From Candidatus Colivivens caballi (lineage in GTDB: Bacteria > Bacteroidota > Bacteroidia > Bacteroidales > Bacteroidaceae): a stretch of DNA of 64,000 nucleotides. Of this stretch, positions 10,044 to 18,687 are shown piece by piece (the first letter of the stretch is position 1; each line of letters begins with the position of its first letter). The position numbers and the translations under genes are program-made. The notes beneath the pieces were generated by a model. That model was not told the DNA's origin and searched no databases. It was given only the letters and a program-made list of their open reading frames with translations. The stretch is from contig JAGHSZ010000060.1 of the NCBI GenBank assembly GCA_018065565.1, positions 1-64,000 on the forward strand. Direction: 5' to 3'.

Positions 10044-12326
10044 TTAGTTCTTGTCAGGTGCGACGGCATCATTGCTGTCATCCGCCTTTTTCAGCGACTT
10101 GCCAGCGATGGATTTTCTTATGGAGGTTTTCTTCTCCTCTTTCAAGGCGTTTGTCTCATTTGTGGCGTCTTCGGTCCTTGCGTCTCCTTTGAGCTCTTCT
10201 CTATCCAGTGGCTTTTCTTCTTTTAATGCTGACGCTCTGTTTGTTGACTCTTCATTTATTGCCTCTTCATCTGATGAATCATCGGTAGAAGCAGCACTGC
10301 CGTCCTTTTCGTACTCTTGGATGGTCATGCCGTAGGTGGTGCGGAGTACACGGAATTCGGTGCGGCGGTTGAGTGCATTACAGATGTCTTGCTCTTCTTC
10401 TTTCAGTTTCTGGATGTAGGCTTCGCTGAGTGTATCGCCTTCGTTCAGGAACTTGTGTGTTTCAGCCAGTCGGCGGCGAATAATCTTTGGCTGGTTCTCA
10501 CCGTATCCGCGAGCAACGAGGCGGTCGCTCTTGATGCCGTGGTCGATAAGGTAGCGGACGACAGACTCTGAACGCCGCTGTGACAGACGGAGGTTGTAGT
10601 CGTCATTGCCTCGGTAGTCGCAGTGAGCCGATAACTCGATGGTGATGTTCGGGTTTTCATTGAGCAGTACCACAAGTTTGTCGAGCGCTTCGGTCGATTC
10701 GGGTGTGAGTGTAGCCTTGTCGAATTCGTAGAAGATGTTGTCAATCAGCACTGGAATGTTGACTGGTGGCAATGCAAACTGGAGTGTGTATTCTTCGCTT
10801 TGTTCTGACTGCTGCACACATATCTCCTGCTTCACATTGAGGTACCCCTTGCACTGTCCAAGCATCACATAGCTGACACCGGGTTTCAGCACCATTTGGA
10901 ACGAACCGTCGCCACGCACACTCATCTTCTCGTTTGTACCGTCGTTGCCAACTACATGTACCAGTCCTTCGGGCAGTTCGTATCCGTCCTTCTCATACAC
11001 CCAGCCAGTGACCGACTGGATGATTTCGGGAAGTTCGAAACTGTATATGTTTTCCCATCCACGGGCGTTGTCGCCTCGGCTTGATGAGAAGAAACCTCGG
11101 TTGTGAATGCCTTCGAATGTCATGCCGAAGTCGTCGGCAGAGGAGTTGAGCGGGTATTGCTGATTCTCTACAATCCACCCACAGACGGAGTCGGGGGTGG
11201 CTTTCAGTATGTCGAGTCCTCCCATGCCAGGGTGTCCGTCTGACGAGAAGTAGAGGTCGCCGTTCGGACGGAACGATGGGAACATCTCGTCACCAGGGGT
11301 GTTGATTGGGCGTCCTACATTTTCCATTCCACCGAATCCTGCCGAAGTGATGCGGGTCTTCCATATGTCCAGTCCGCCTTCGCCTCCAGGGAAGTCGCTG
11401 ACGAAATAGAGCCATTCGCCGTCGGGCGACACGGCAGGGTGGGCAAATGATGATAGTGTGTCCTTGGAAATCATGCACTTGGATGGTTTTCCCCATGCGG
11501 CATCCGAACGAGTTGATTGCCAGATTTCGGCATAACGGGGATAGTCTGGGTCGGTGGAGCAGCGTGTGAAGTACATGGTCTTGCCATCGGGCGATATACA
11601 GCTTGCGCCTTCATCGTATTCGCTGTTGACGGCATCTTCGATTTCTTCAACCTCTTTCCACTTTTTGTTTTCGTCTTTGCGAACAATAAACATGTCGGCA
11701 CTCTTCACACCTGTGATGCCGTTGAGGTCATCGCCCTGTGCGTTTTTGCGTGTTGATGTGATGAGCATCTGGTCGGACTCGTCGCCAAACAGCATTGGAG
11801 AATAGTCGGAACGAGTGGAATTGAAGTTTGGTTCTTTCTTTATTATATAAAGGTTTGGGTTGGCTTTCCATTGCGGACCAAGTTCGCATGAGAGCAAACC
11901 AGAGCGTGCCAGTTCGTTGCCCGGGTCAATGGCAAGATACTGCTCAAATGCCTCACGGGCAGCCTTGTAGCTCGCCAATTTCAGGTTTTGCTGACCTAAA
12001 TAAATCAGTGCGGTGGAGTCGGGATGTCCATAGCGTACTGCATTCTGGAATGCCTGCATTGCCTTCTGGGGATTGTTGATGCGACGGTAACAGTCGCCCA
12101 TGCGGAAGGCACGGTCAGCACGCTTTGGCTTGTCCTTTGTTGAAATTCCTTGATATGACTTGCGATAGAACTGGGCTGCACGGTAGTATTCGCCCATGGC
12201 ATAGGCCTGTTCGCCTTTCTTGAAATTGATGGCTTCGTTGCTGCATGAAACCATTGTCCCAAGAACTGTTAACAGTGTCAGTGCCGAAAAAACATGTATG
12301 TATGTATGTCTATCGTTTGTCTTCAT
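10044..12326 (-). CDS. PorE-like T9SS lipoprotein (TPR, beta-propeller, CRD, OmpA)
   Basis: The 760-residue protein has a lipoprotein signal peptide (lipobox near GTMVSC). TPR repeats follow (about residues 32-140). Then come PD40/WD40-like propeller blades (about 165-430, with SPDGKTMYFT, SPDGEWLYFV and RPNGDLYFSS), a carboxypeptidase-regulatory-like fold (about 435-505) and an OmpA C-terminal peptidoglycan-binding domain (about 525-650, AHCDYRGNDDYNLRLSQRR). This domain order is that of PorE, which links the type IX secretion machinery to peptidoglycan. The extra 95-residue tail is hydrophilic and contains two copies of an ALKEEK motif. It is last in the meaB-porQ-cmk-ispH-topB run, in the same stretch as porQ. 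PorE orthology rests on domain order only; another OmpA/PD40 protein is the alternative. Confidence 0.78.
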   Translation of the reverse strand: MKTNDRHTYIHVFSALTLLTVLGTMVSCSNEAINFKKGEQAYAMGEYYRAAQFYRKSYQGISTKDKPKRADRAFRMGDCYRRINNPQKAMQAFQNAVRYGHPDSTALIYLGQQNLKLASYKAAREAFEQYLAIDPGNELARSGLLSCELGPQWKANPNLYIIKKEPNFNSTRSDYSPMLFGDESDQMLITSTRKNAQGDDLNGITGVKSADMFIVRKDENKKWKEVEEIEDAVNSEYDEGASCISPDGKTMYFTRCSTDPDYPRYAEIWQSTRSDAAWGKPSKCMISKDTLSSFAHPAVSPDGEWLYFVSDFPGGEGGLDIWKTRITSAGFGGMENVGRPINTPGDEMFPSFRPNGDLYFSSDGHPGMGGLDILKATPDSVCGWIVENQQYPLNSSADDFGMTFEGIHNRGFFSSSRGDNARGWENIYSFELPEIIQSVTGWVYEKDGYELPEGLVHVVGNDGTNEKMSVRGDGSFQMVLKPGVSYVMLGQCKGYLNVKQEICVQQSEQSEEYTLQFALPPVNIPVLIDNIFYEFDKATLTPESTEALDKLVVLLNENPNITIELSAHCDYRGNDDYNLRLSQRRSESVVRYLIDHGIKSDRLVARGYGENQPKIIRRRLAETHKFLNEGDTLSEAYIQKLKEEEQDICNALNRRTEFRVLRTTYGMTIQEYEKDGSAASTDDSSDEEAINEESTNRASALKEEKPLDREELKGDARTEDATNETNALKEEKKTSIRKSIAGKSLKKADDSNDAVAPDKN

Positions 12327-12366
12327 TATTATTTAATAACGCAGAAACCGTGCATTTATTGTGCCG

Positions 12367-14487
12367 TTACTTGTCGGATGTGTCGAACGGACGACGGAAT
12401 GAACATCCTTCTTTCCAACGGCTGCATCCGTATGCCGTCTTGCCTTTGATGATTGTGCCTTCGTGGCAGACAGGGCATCGCAGACCGACCCACTCGTCAG
12501 TGCTTGCTGTGTTGCTTGGTGTTGGGGGCGTTGCCTGGGGTGGCGTTGCTGCTGTTGCCTGGGTTTTAGCAGCGGCGGTCTTCTTTCTTGGAGTTTTTGC
12601 CTTAGGCTGAAAACCTGCTGGTGCATTGGTGGCTTTTGCCTGTGTCTGCGACTTGTCTTTGGTTGCCTTTTGCTTTGGCGCAGGAGCTTCTGTCACTTCG
12701 ACATGCCGGTTGCTGTGGTCAGCCCGTACGGTCTGGATGAGGTCGATGACCATTTGTTTTAGTTCGTCAATGAACTGTGCAGCAGAATAGTCGTGGCGTT
12801 CAATCTGGCGCAGTTTCTTTTCCCACAGTCCTGTGAGTTCAGCACTTTTCAGTAGTTCTTCGTGAATGATGCCTATGAGCTGTACGCCAGTAGGGGTGGC
12901 AATGAGGTTCTTGCGTTCCTTGCGAATGTAATTGCGCTTAAACAGGGTCTCGATGATGGCAGCACGGGTTGATGGACGACCGATGCCGTTCTCTTTCAGA
13001 GCATCGCGCAACTCTTCATCGTCAACGAGTTTGCCTGCGGTCTCCATTGCTCGCAGCAGAGTGGCTTCGGTGTATGGTTTTGGTGGGGTGGTCCACTTTT
13101 CCATCAGCGATGGTTCGTGAGGACCGCTTTCCCCAACGGTAAATGCAGGGAGTGTCTTGTCTTGATCCTGTCCTTCCTGACCTTCTTGTGATTCTTGTTG
13201 CTGATGTGCATAAATCACCTTCCATCCAGGGTCCGTAATCTGTTTGCCTGTGGCCTTGAACTCCACATCGTCAACCTTTCCGAGGACTGTTGACGACAAG
13301 AATTTGCAGTCGGGATAGAACACTGCAATGAATGCACGGGCAACTAAGTCATAGACCTTTCGTTCGAAGTCGGAGAGGTTCTGTGCTGCTTGTCCGGTCG
13401 GTATGATAGCGTGGTGGTCGGTCACTTTGGATGTGTCGAACACCTTTTTTGATTTCGGTAGTTTCTTGCCTTGAAGTGGCTGTGTAAATTGCTCGTAACC
13501 TCGGATGCCTTGCAGGATGGTCGGGCATTTCGGATAGATGTCGTCGCTGAGGAATGTGGTGTCAACGCGAGGGTAGGTGGTGAGTTTCTTTTCGTAGAGG
13601 CTCTGTATGGTCTGCAATGTCTGCTCGGCAGAAAACCCAAACTTCTTGTTGCAGTCAACCTGTAAACTTGTGAGGTCGTAGAGGCGCGGGGGTGCTTCTG
13701 TACCCTTCTTCGACTCAGTGCTTGTGATGGTGAACGGCAGTCCTTTCACCTTGTTGAGGAATGCCTCGCCTTCTTCCTGTGATGTAAACTTGCCTTTTGT
13801 TGCCTGAAATGTGGTGTCGCGGTAAATGGTCGAGAGAATCCAGTACTGCTCTGGCACGAAATTCTCTATCTCCTGCTGACGGCGTACGATGAGTGCAAGG
13901 GTAGGGGTCTGCACTCGTCCGATGCTCAGCACCTGGCGGTTCTGACCATATTTCATGGTGTAGAGCCGGGTGGCATTCATGCCGAGAGTCCAGTCGCCGA
14001 TGGCACGGCTGAGACCGGCTTCGTAGAGTGACTGGTATTCACTTTGGTCTTTCAGGTTTTGAAAACCTTCGCGGATGGCTTCTTCCGTCAGCGAACTGAT
14101 CCAAAGACGCTTCACCGGACATTTGGCTCCTGCCTTCTGCATCACCCATCGCTGAATGAGTTCACCCTCCTGACCAGCATCGCCGCAGTTGATGATTTCA
14201 TCTGCGCTTTTCATCAGTTTCTCGATGATGGCAAACTGGTTTTGGATGCCTTTGTCGTCTTTGAGCTTGATGCCGAAACGGGGTGGAATCATCGGTAGGT
14301 CCCAGATGTCCCAGTGTTTCCAACGGTCGGTGTATTCACCCGGTGCTTTCAGTTCACACAGATGACCGACTGTCCATGTCACTTGGTAACCATTGCCTTC
14401 GATGAAACCTTGCCGTGGCTGGGTGGCTCCCAGCACATTGGCAATGTCGCGTGCTACACTTGGTTTTTCGGCTATACAGACTATCAT
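12367..14487 (-). CDS. topB: DNA topoisomerase III
   Basis: This 706-residue type IA topoisomerase relaxes and decatenates DNA through a transient 5'-phosphotyrosine. The N-terminal Toprim domain starts MIVCIAEKPSVARD (catalytic Glu7) and continues with the acidic GDAGQEGELIQR motif. LSIGRVQTPTLAL and the active-site segment LTTYPRVDT (nucleophilic Tyr) follow. After the core comes an Ala/Pro/Lys/Thr-rich linker of about 65 residues, then a single four-cysteine zinc ribbon (RCPVCHEGTI ... GCSRWKEGC). Length and layout match chromosomal Bacteroidales TopB, not the shorter conjugative-element type. It lies 66 bp after ispH and 40 bp before the porE-like gene, probably in one transcript. Confidence 0.95.
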   Translation of the reverse strand: MIVCIAEKPSVARDIANVLGATQPRQGFIEGNGYQVTWTVGHLCELKAPGEYTDRWKHWDIWDLPMIPPRFGIKLKDDKGIQNQFAIIEKLMKSADEIINCGDAGQEGELIQRWVMQKAGAKCPVKRLWISSLTEEAIREGFQNLKDQSEYQSLYEAGLSRAIGDWTLGMNATRLYTMKYGQNRQVLSIGRVQTPTLALIVRRQQEIENFVPEQYWILSTIYRDTTFQATKGKFTSQEEGEAFLNKVKGLPFTITSTESKKGTEAPPRLYDLTSLQVDCNKKFGFSAEQTLQTIQSLYEKKLTTYPRVDTTFLSDDIYPKCPTILQGIRGYEQFTQPLQGKKLPKSKKVFDTSKVTDHHAIIPTGQAAQNLSDFERKVYDLVARAFIAVFYPDCKFLSSTVLGKVDDVEFKATGKQITDPGWKVIYAHQQQESQEGQEGQDQDKTLPAFTVGESGPHEPSLMEKWTTPPKPYTEATLLRAMETAGKLVDDEELRDALKENGIGRPSTRAAIIETLFKRNYIRKERKNLIATPTGVQLIGIIHEELLKSAELTGLWEKKLRQIERHDYSAAQFIDELKQMVIDLIQTVRADHSNRHVEVTEAPAPKQKATKDKSQTQAKATNAPAGFQPKAKTPRKKTAAAKTQATAATPPQATPPTPSNTASTDEWVGLRCPVCHEGTIIKGKTAYGCSRWKEGCSFRRPFDTSDK

Positions 14488-14553
14488 TGGTGGTGATGAT
14501 GTTTCTGAATTTTAGTTGTTATGTGCATTTAATTGAAGAAGGGAGGTGCATGC

Positions 14554-15414
14554 TTATGGGTGCGCAATGATGGCATTGCGGCAGTCCTCCATAAGCCATT
14601 TAGGTGTGCTTGTTGCTCCGCAGATGCCTACTGACTGTGCTTCATTGAACCATGAGAAATCGATTTCGTCCACGCTGTCGATCATGTGCGAACGCTGGTT
14701 GACTGCAAGGCATTCGCTGAACAGCACTTTGCCGTTCGAACTTTTTTTGCCCGAAACGAACAGGATGACATCGTGATGCTCGGCAAATTCGCGGATGCGT
14801 GGCATTCGGTTGGCTACCTGTCGGCAGATGGTATCGAAATAGTTGAATACCGCACCATTCTGCATGTGACTTTCGATGTAACTGACTATTTCGCGGAAAC
14901 CTTCGAGCGACTTTGTGGTTTGTGAGTAGAGCTGGATGTCTTTGGAAAAATCGAGTTGCTGTGCGTCTTCGAGTGTCTCGATGACAATGGCTGTACCCTC
15001 GGTCTGACCAACCAGACCAACTACTTCTGCATGTCCGTTCTTGCCATAGATGACAATTTGTTTCTTGTGAAGGTTGTCGGCATCGTAGTCGGCTTTGATG
15101 CGCTTCTGCAAATGCAGCACAACGGGACATGTGGCATCGATGATTTCGATGTTCTGCTTTGCTGCCTGTATATATGTCGAAGGCGGTTCACCGTGGGCAC
15201 GGAGCAGGAGTTTCGTGTCGTGAACTCGACTGAGGTTTTCCTTGTCAACAGTGATGAGCCCCAGTTCGTGCAAGCGTTCACATTCGCGTCCGTTGTGTAC
15301 GATGTCGCCGAGGCAATAGAGGGGCTGTGCCTGTGCCAGTTCCTCTTCGGCTGCCTTGATGGCGCGTGTCACTCCGTTGCAGAATCCGCTTCCGCTGTCA
15401 ATCTCGATTAGCAT
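14554..15414 (-). CDS. ispH: 4-hydroxy-3-methylbut-2-enyl diphosphate reductase
   Basis: This is the last enzyme of the MEP isoprenoid pathway. It reduces HMBPP to IPP and DMAPP with a [4Fe-4S] cluster. The three cluster cysteines are visible: Cys12 in GSGFCNGV, one in DATCPVV near residue 95, and one in GICGATSTP near residue 262. The histidines in LLRAHGEPPS and GKNGHAEVVG, typical of the substrate pocket, are present. The 286-residue length is normal. It follows cmk and porQ in the same direction; an 89-bp heptad-repeat gap separates it from cmk. Confidence 0.96.
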   Translation of the reverse strand: MLIEIDSGSGFCNGVTRAIKAAEEELAQAQPLYCLGDIVHNGRECERLHELGLITVDKENLSRVHDTKLLLRAHGEPPSTYIQAAKQNIEIIDATCPVVLHLQKRIKADYDADNLHKKQIVIYGKNGHAEVVGLVGQTEGTAIVIETLEDAQQLDFSKDIQLYSQTTKSLEGFREIVSYIESHMQNGAVFNYFDTICRQVANRMPRIREFAEHHDVILFVSGKKSSNGKVLFSECLAVNQRSHMIDSVDEIDFSWFNEAQSVGICGATSTPKWLMEDCRNAIIAHP

Positions 15415-15426
15415 GGGGGTATTGGC

Positions 15427-15517
15427 TTAGGGTTTAGAGATTAAAGCTTAGGGTTTAGAGATTAAAGCTTAGAGTTTAGAGTATAGGGCTTAGAGTATAG
15501 GGTTTAGAGGTTAGAGA
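15427..15517. repeat. heptad simple repeat TTAGRGN
   Basis: Thirteen consecutive 7-bp units (TTAGGGT, TTAGAGA, TTAAAGC and variants) also show a 21-bp higher-order period in the first half. The tract fills the gap between cmk and ispH and runs into the 3' end of cmk, so the cmk stop codon (15504-15506) and its last two or three codons lie inside the repeat. Confidence 0.9.
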
Positions 15518-16250
15518 CCTCTCCACTCTCCACTATAAGCTCTTCACTATTCTGTATTGTCTCGTTGAACATTTTCAGTAGCAACTGGTTCTGCTCGTCG
15601 ATGGTGAGGTCGCTGTTGTCGAGTACACGTGCATCGTCGGCTTGACGCAGAGGATTCATCTCGCGGTGGGAGTCGATGTAGTCGCGTTCCTGTACATTTT
15701 TGAGAATCTCGTCAAAGTCGAGGTTCTGTTCGCCTTTCTCTTGCAGTTCGAGGAAACGGCGGCGGGCACGGACTTCTGCCGATGCAGTGACGAATACTTT
15801 GAGTTCTGCCTGTGGAAATACTGCGGTACCGATGTCGCGTCCGTCCATGACGATACCTTTCTTTTCACCCATTGCTTTCTGCTGTACCGTCAGTTTTTCG
15901 CGGACAAACGGCAATGCTGCAATTGGACTGACAAGGCTCGACACCTCCATACCGCGTATTTCTTTCTCGACGACTTCTCCGTTAAGGCATGCCAATGGCA
16001 GGTTGGTGTCGGGGTCGAGAGTGAAACTGATTTCTGCTTTGTCGAGTGCTTCTTTCAGACCGTCTTGGTCGATCTTTGCATCGGAGGTGATAAGGCCGTT
16101 GCGCATTGCAAACAGCGTGATGGTGCGGTACATGGCACCTGTATCTACATAGATGTAGCCAACTTGTCGAGCCAGCCATTTTGCCATAGTGCTTTTGCCG
16201 CAAGATGAATGACCGTCGATGGCTACGATTATTTTGCCTTGATTGCTCAT
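15504..16250 (-). CDS. cmk: cytidylate kinase
   Basis: The 248-residue NMP kinase phosphorylates CMP and dCMP for nucleotide synthesis. The P-loop GHSSCGKST spans residues 13-21. YVDTGAMYR, the CMP-binding insert region and DGRDIGTAVFP are all canonical, as is the lid segment with paired arginines (RARRRFLEL). The C-terminus runs about 15-20 residues past the usual end and terminates inside a heptad repeat. The stop codon and last residues (SNL) are thus repeat-derived, while the catalytic domain is intact. It lies 24 bp downstream of porQ. The grouping of porQ, cmk and ispH suggests a shared transcript. Confidence 0.96.
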   Translation of the reverse strand: MSNQGKIIVAIDGHSSCGKSTMAKWLARQVGYIYVDTGAMYRTITLFAMRNGLITSDAKIDQDGLKEALDKAEISFTLDPDTNLPLACLNGEVVEKEIRGMEVSSLVSPIAALPFVREKLTVQQKAMGEKKGIVMDGRDIGTAVFPQAELKVFVTASAEVRARRRFLELQEKGEQNLDFDEILKNVQERDYIDSHREMNPLRQADDARVLDNSDLTIDEQNQLLLKMFNETIQNSEELIVESGEVSNL

Positions 16251-16274
16251 CGTTATGTTCTTTCTGTTAAACTG

Positions 16275-17219
16275 TTAAAGTGAATAACTTGCATTGATGG
16301 TGAGTGACGAACTTGCTACATGGTATTTGCCATAAGCCAGTCCAATCTTGAATTTCTTGATGCCGAGACCTGCACCGAGCGACAGTCCTGCCCACTTGCT
16401 GCTGTCTGCTACTTTCATTTCGTTGGCACGGCGTGGATTGTAACCGAGTGCCACCCAGGTTGCACTTGATGGGAAGAACTCCACACCGAAGGCAAGATGG
16501 TCAATCGGTTTTTCGACATCCCAGTCGGTTAGTTCGTCGAATGTGAACGACAGGCGGAGTGGAGCATTTGCCAGTTCCTTGCTGACTCCGAGAACCACAT
16601 CGCATGGCAGCGATTCGTGTTTCTCATAGAGCGCATCGACCTGACCACCGAGGTTTTGCGCCACAAGACTGAGCGACCAACCGCGGTCGGCATCGTAGTA
16701 GTTGATACCGAGGTCAACTCCGAGTGCCACGGACGAGAACTCTCCGTAGTTTGACATCAGCACTTTTCCCTGTACACCACCTGACCATTCGTCGTTGAAC
16801 ATATAAGAGTAGCCCCCTTGTATGTTGATGTCGCTGGCTGAGAATTTTCCAAGTTCCTCAAAGTTCTCGTTAGTCTCGATGAGGTCGCCATAACTCAGCA
16901 CCATGGCACCAGCAGCCCACGAACCGCGCTCGCCAGCTTTTTTAGTGAATGCTGCACTGAGTTTGCTGGTACTTGCGATGTAGGATGTGTAGTTCAGACT
17001 GAGCGTCTTGTCCGACACATTGACCAACAGGGCTGGGTTAGTGAACAGCAGTGTGGCATCGTCTTCGATGATGCTGACATTGTTGCCACCCAAAGCTGCG
17101 GAGTGTGCAGATGTAGGCACATTGAGAAACTGATAGCCAGTGTCACCAGCCTGTGCTGATGCTGCGATGCTGACTGTCAGGCATGTTGCCATTGATAGGA
17201 GTTTGATGTTCATAGACAT
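16275..17219 (-). CDS. porQ: type IX secretion system protein PorQ
   Basis: The 314-residue outer-membrane protein starts with a signal peptide (cut near AQAG, about residue 24). The mature start GYQFLNVPTSAHSAALGG and the following NPALL segment are characteristic of PorQ, which belongs to the T9SS attachment complex that handles cargo with the PorUVZ proteins. The rest alternates polar and aromatic residues as in a beta-barrel of the OmpP1/FadL/PorV type and ends in a beta-strand (TINASYSL). It lies 24 bp upstream of cmk, while a 132-bp gap with a heptad repeat separates it from meaB. With the porE-like gene and sprA it makes three T9SS genes within 20 kb. Confidence 0.9.
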   Translation of the reverse strand: MSMNIKLLSMATCLTVSIAASAQAGDTGYQFLNVPTSAHSAALGGNNVSIIEDDATLLFTNPALLVNVSDKTLSLNYTSYIASTSKLSAAFTKKAGERGSWAAGAMVLSYGDLIETNENFEELGKFSASDINIQGGYSYMFNDEWSGGVQGKVLMSNYGEFSSVALGVDLGINYYDADRGWSLSLVAQNLGGQVDALYEKHESLPCDVVLGVSKELANAPLRLSFTFDELTDWDVEKPIDHLAFGVEFFPSSATWVALGYNPRRANEMKVADSSKWAGLSLGAGLGIKKFKIGLAYGKYHVASSSLTINASYSL

Positions 17220-17244
17220 ATGTAATGGACTTGGAGTTTATGGG

Positions 17245-17307
17245 TTAGAGCTTGGAGGTTAGGGTTTAGAGGTTAGAGCTTAGAGGTTAGAGTTTAGAGT
17301 TTAGAGT
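17245..17307. repeat. heptad simple repeat TTAGAGN
   Basis: Nine perfectly phased 7-bp units (TTAGAGC, TTGGAGG, TTAGGGT, TTAGAGG, then mostly TTAGAGT) lie in the gap between porQ and meaB. The same unit makes up the tract at 15427-15517, on the other side of porQ-cmk. Confidence 0.9.
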
Positions 17308-17351
17308 TCTCTTCACTCTCATCTCTCATCAATCAAGCCAAAATGGCCCTA

Positions 17352-18461
17352 TTAATCCTTATTACTCAATTCATGGAAGTAGGTGTTGAGCAGGTCTTGC
17401 GCAGCGATGAATGAAGTCTTCTGACCACCGAGCACCTGGTTTTCTGCATCGGTGAGCATTGCCTTGATGGTTTCGTTGTAGTAGAAGTTGTTGCGCAACT
17501 GCTCGTTGATGCTTTCGTACATCCAGTATTTTGATTGCTCGTTGCGTCGGTACTGGAAGTAGCCAGTCTCCTTGACACGGTCGATGAAGTCGAAGATGGT
17601 CTTCATCACTTTATCGACATTGAGGTTGTAGAATCCTGAATAACACTGTACTTCGGGTATGATCCCGCTGTCGGGCATTGGGAACAGATGCAGGGCATTG
17701 CGATAATGGCTTGCTGCCAGTTCTGCTTTGTCCACATTGTTTCCGTCGGCCTTGTTGATGGCGATGCCGTCGGCTATCTCCATGATGCCTCGCTTGATGC
17801 CTTGGAGTTCATCGCCTGTACCTGCTAACTGGATGAGCAGGAAGTAGTCAACCATGGAGTGACATGCCGTCTCGCTCTGACCGACACCGACTGTCTCTAC
17901 GAATATCTTGTCGTAGCCAGCTGCTTCGCACAGAATGATGGTTTCGCGGGTCTTGCGTGCCACACCACCGAGTGAACCTGCTGACGGTGAAGGGCGTATG
18001 AACGACTTTGGGTGAACTGACAGACGCTCCATGCGGGTCTTGTCACCGAGTATGCTGCCTTTCGTCTTTTCCGAACTTGGGTCGATGGCGAGTACTGCCA
18101 GTTTGCCCCCATAGCGTTCGAGCACTTCTATGCCGAACGCATCGATGCTGGTGCTCTTGCCTGCACCTGGCACACCGCTGATGCCGATGCGAACTGAGTT
18201 GCCGCTGAATGGCAGACATTTCTCGATGACTTGCTGGGCAAGCTTCTGGTGCTCGGGCAGTGTGCTCTCAACAAGTGTCACTGCCTGACTGAGCATGGTC
18301 ACATCGCCTTTCAGGATGCCATCGACATATTCGTCGGGGGTGAACAGGCGCTGACGGCGTTTGCGCATCTTGCTGAGGTAGGGGTTTACGATGTCCTGAT
18401 GGTCAACACCTGCGTTAACCACCAGTCCTTCATATTCGCTGCTATTTTCTGGATGTTCCAT
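17352..18461 (-). CDS. meaB: MeaB/ArgK-type G3E GTPase, methylmalonyl-CoA mutase chaperone
   Basis: The P-loop GTPase of about 369 residues (GVPGAGKST Walker A, DPSSEKTKGSILGDKTRM switch region, ETVGVGQSE Walker B/switch II, NKADGNN base-recognition motif) matches MeaB. MeaB protects and reactivates adenosylcobalamin-dependent methylmalonyl-CoA mutase in the succinate-propionate route. The frame is open upstream to an ATG at 18528-18530, but that 23-residue lead is basic and unlike the family. The ATG at 18459-18461 (MEHPENSS) fits better. No mutase gene is in the window. It heads the minus-strand run towards porQ, and a possible -7 element lies at 18579. Confidence 0.9.
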   Translation of the reverse strand: MEHPENSSEYEGLVVNAGVDHQDIVNPYLSKMRKRRQRLFTPDEYVDGILKGDVTMLSQAVTLVESTLPEHQKLAQQVIEKCLPFSGNSVRIGISGVPGAGKSTSIDAFGIEVLERYGGKLAVLAIDPSSEKTKGSILGDKTRMERLSVHPKSFIRPSPSAGSLGGVARKTRETIILCEAAGYDKIFVETVGVGQSETACHSMVDYFLLIQLAGTGDELQGIKRGIMEIADGIAINKADGNNVDKAELAASHYRNALHLFPMPDSGIIPEVQCYSGFYNLNVDKVMKTIFDFIDRVKETGYFQYRRNEQSKYWMYESINEQLRNNFYYNETIKAMLTDAENQVLGGQKTSFIAAQDLLNTYFHELSNKD

Positions 18462-18578
18462 TTGATTGTATTGATTTTTGCCTCCACATTTTGCCCTTGG
18501 GCGGGATGATGTCCATCTGATGTCTGCCACTTCCTGCGGAGGAGAGGAACGGCAGTGGAATTACTATATATGAGAGTA

Positions 18579-18586
18579 CAAAGGTA
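18579..18586 (-). promoter_or_regulatory. possible -7 element for meaB
   Basis: TACCTTTG on the minus strand matches TAnnTTTG. It faces the divergent element at 18672. No clear -33 box was found. Confidence 0.35.
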
Positions 18587-18671
18587 AGAAAAAAAAGTGA
18601 AGTGTGACTACCTCTGTGGCGAGATTTATTAAATAATGTGGGAATATAACTGTAAACTGCAAAAAAGTTGT

Positions 18672-18679
18672 TAACTTTG
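18672..18679 (+). promoter_or_regulatory. possible -7 element for the MFS gene
   Basis: TAACTTTG lies just 8 bp before the ATG at 18688. If used, the transcript would be almost leaderless. No convincing -33 box was found at 19-20 bp. Confidence 0.4.
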
Positions 18680-18687
18680 CACCGTTT

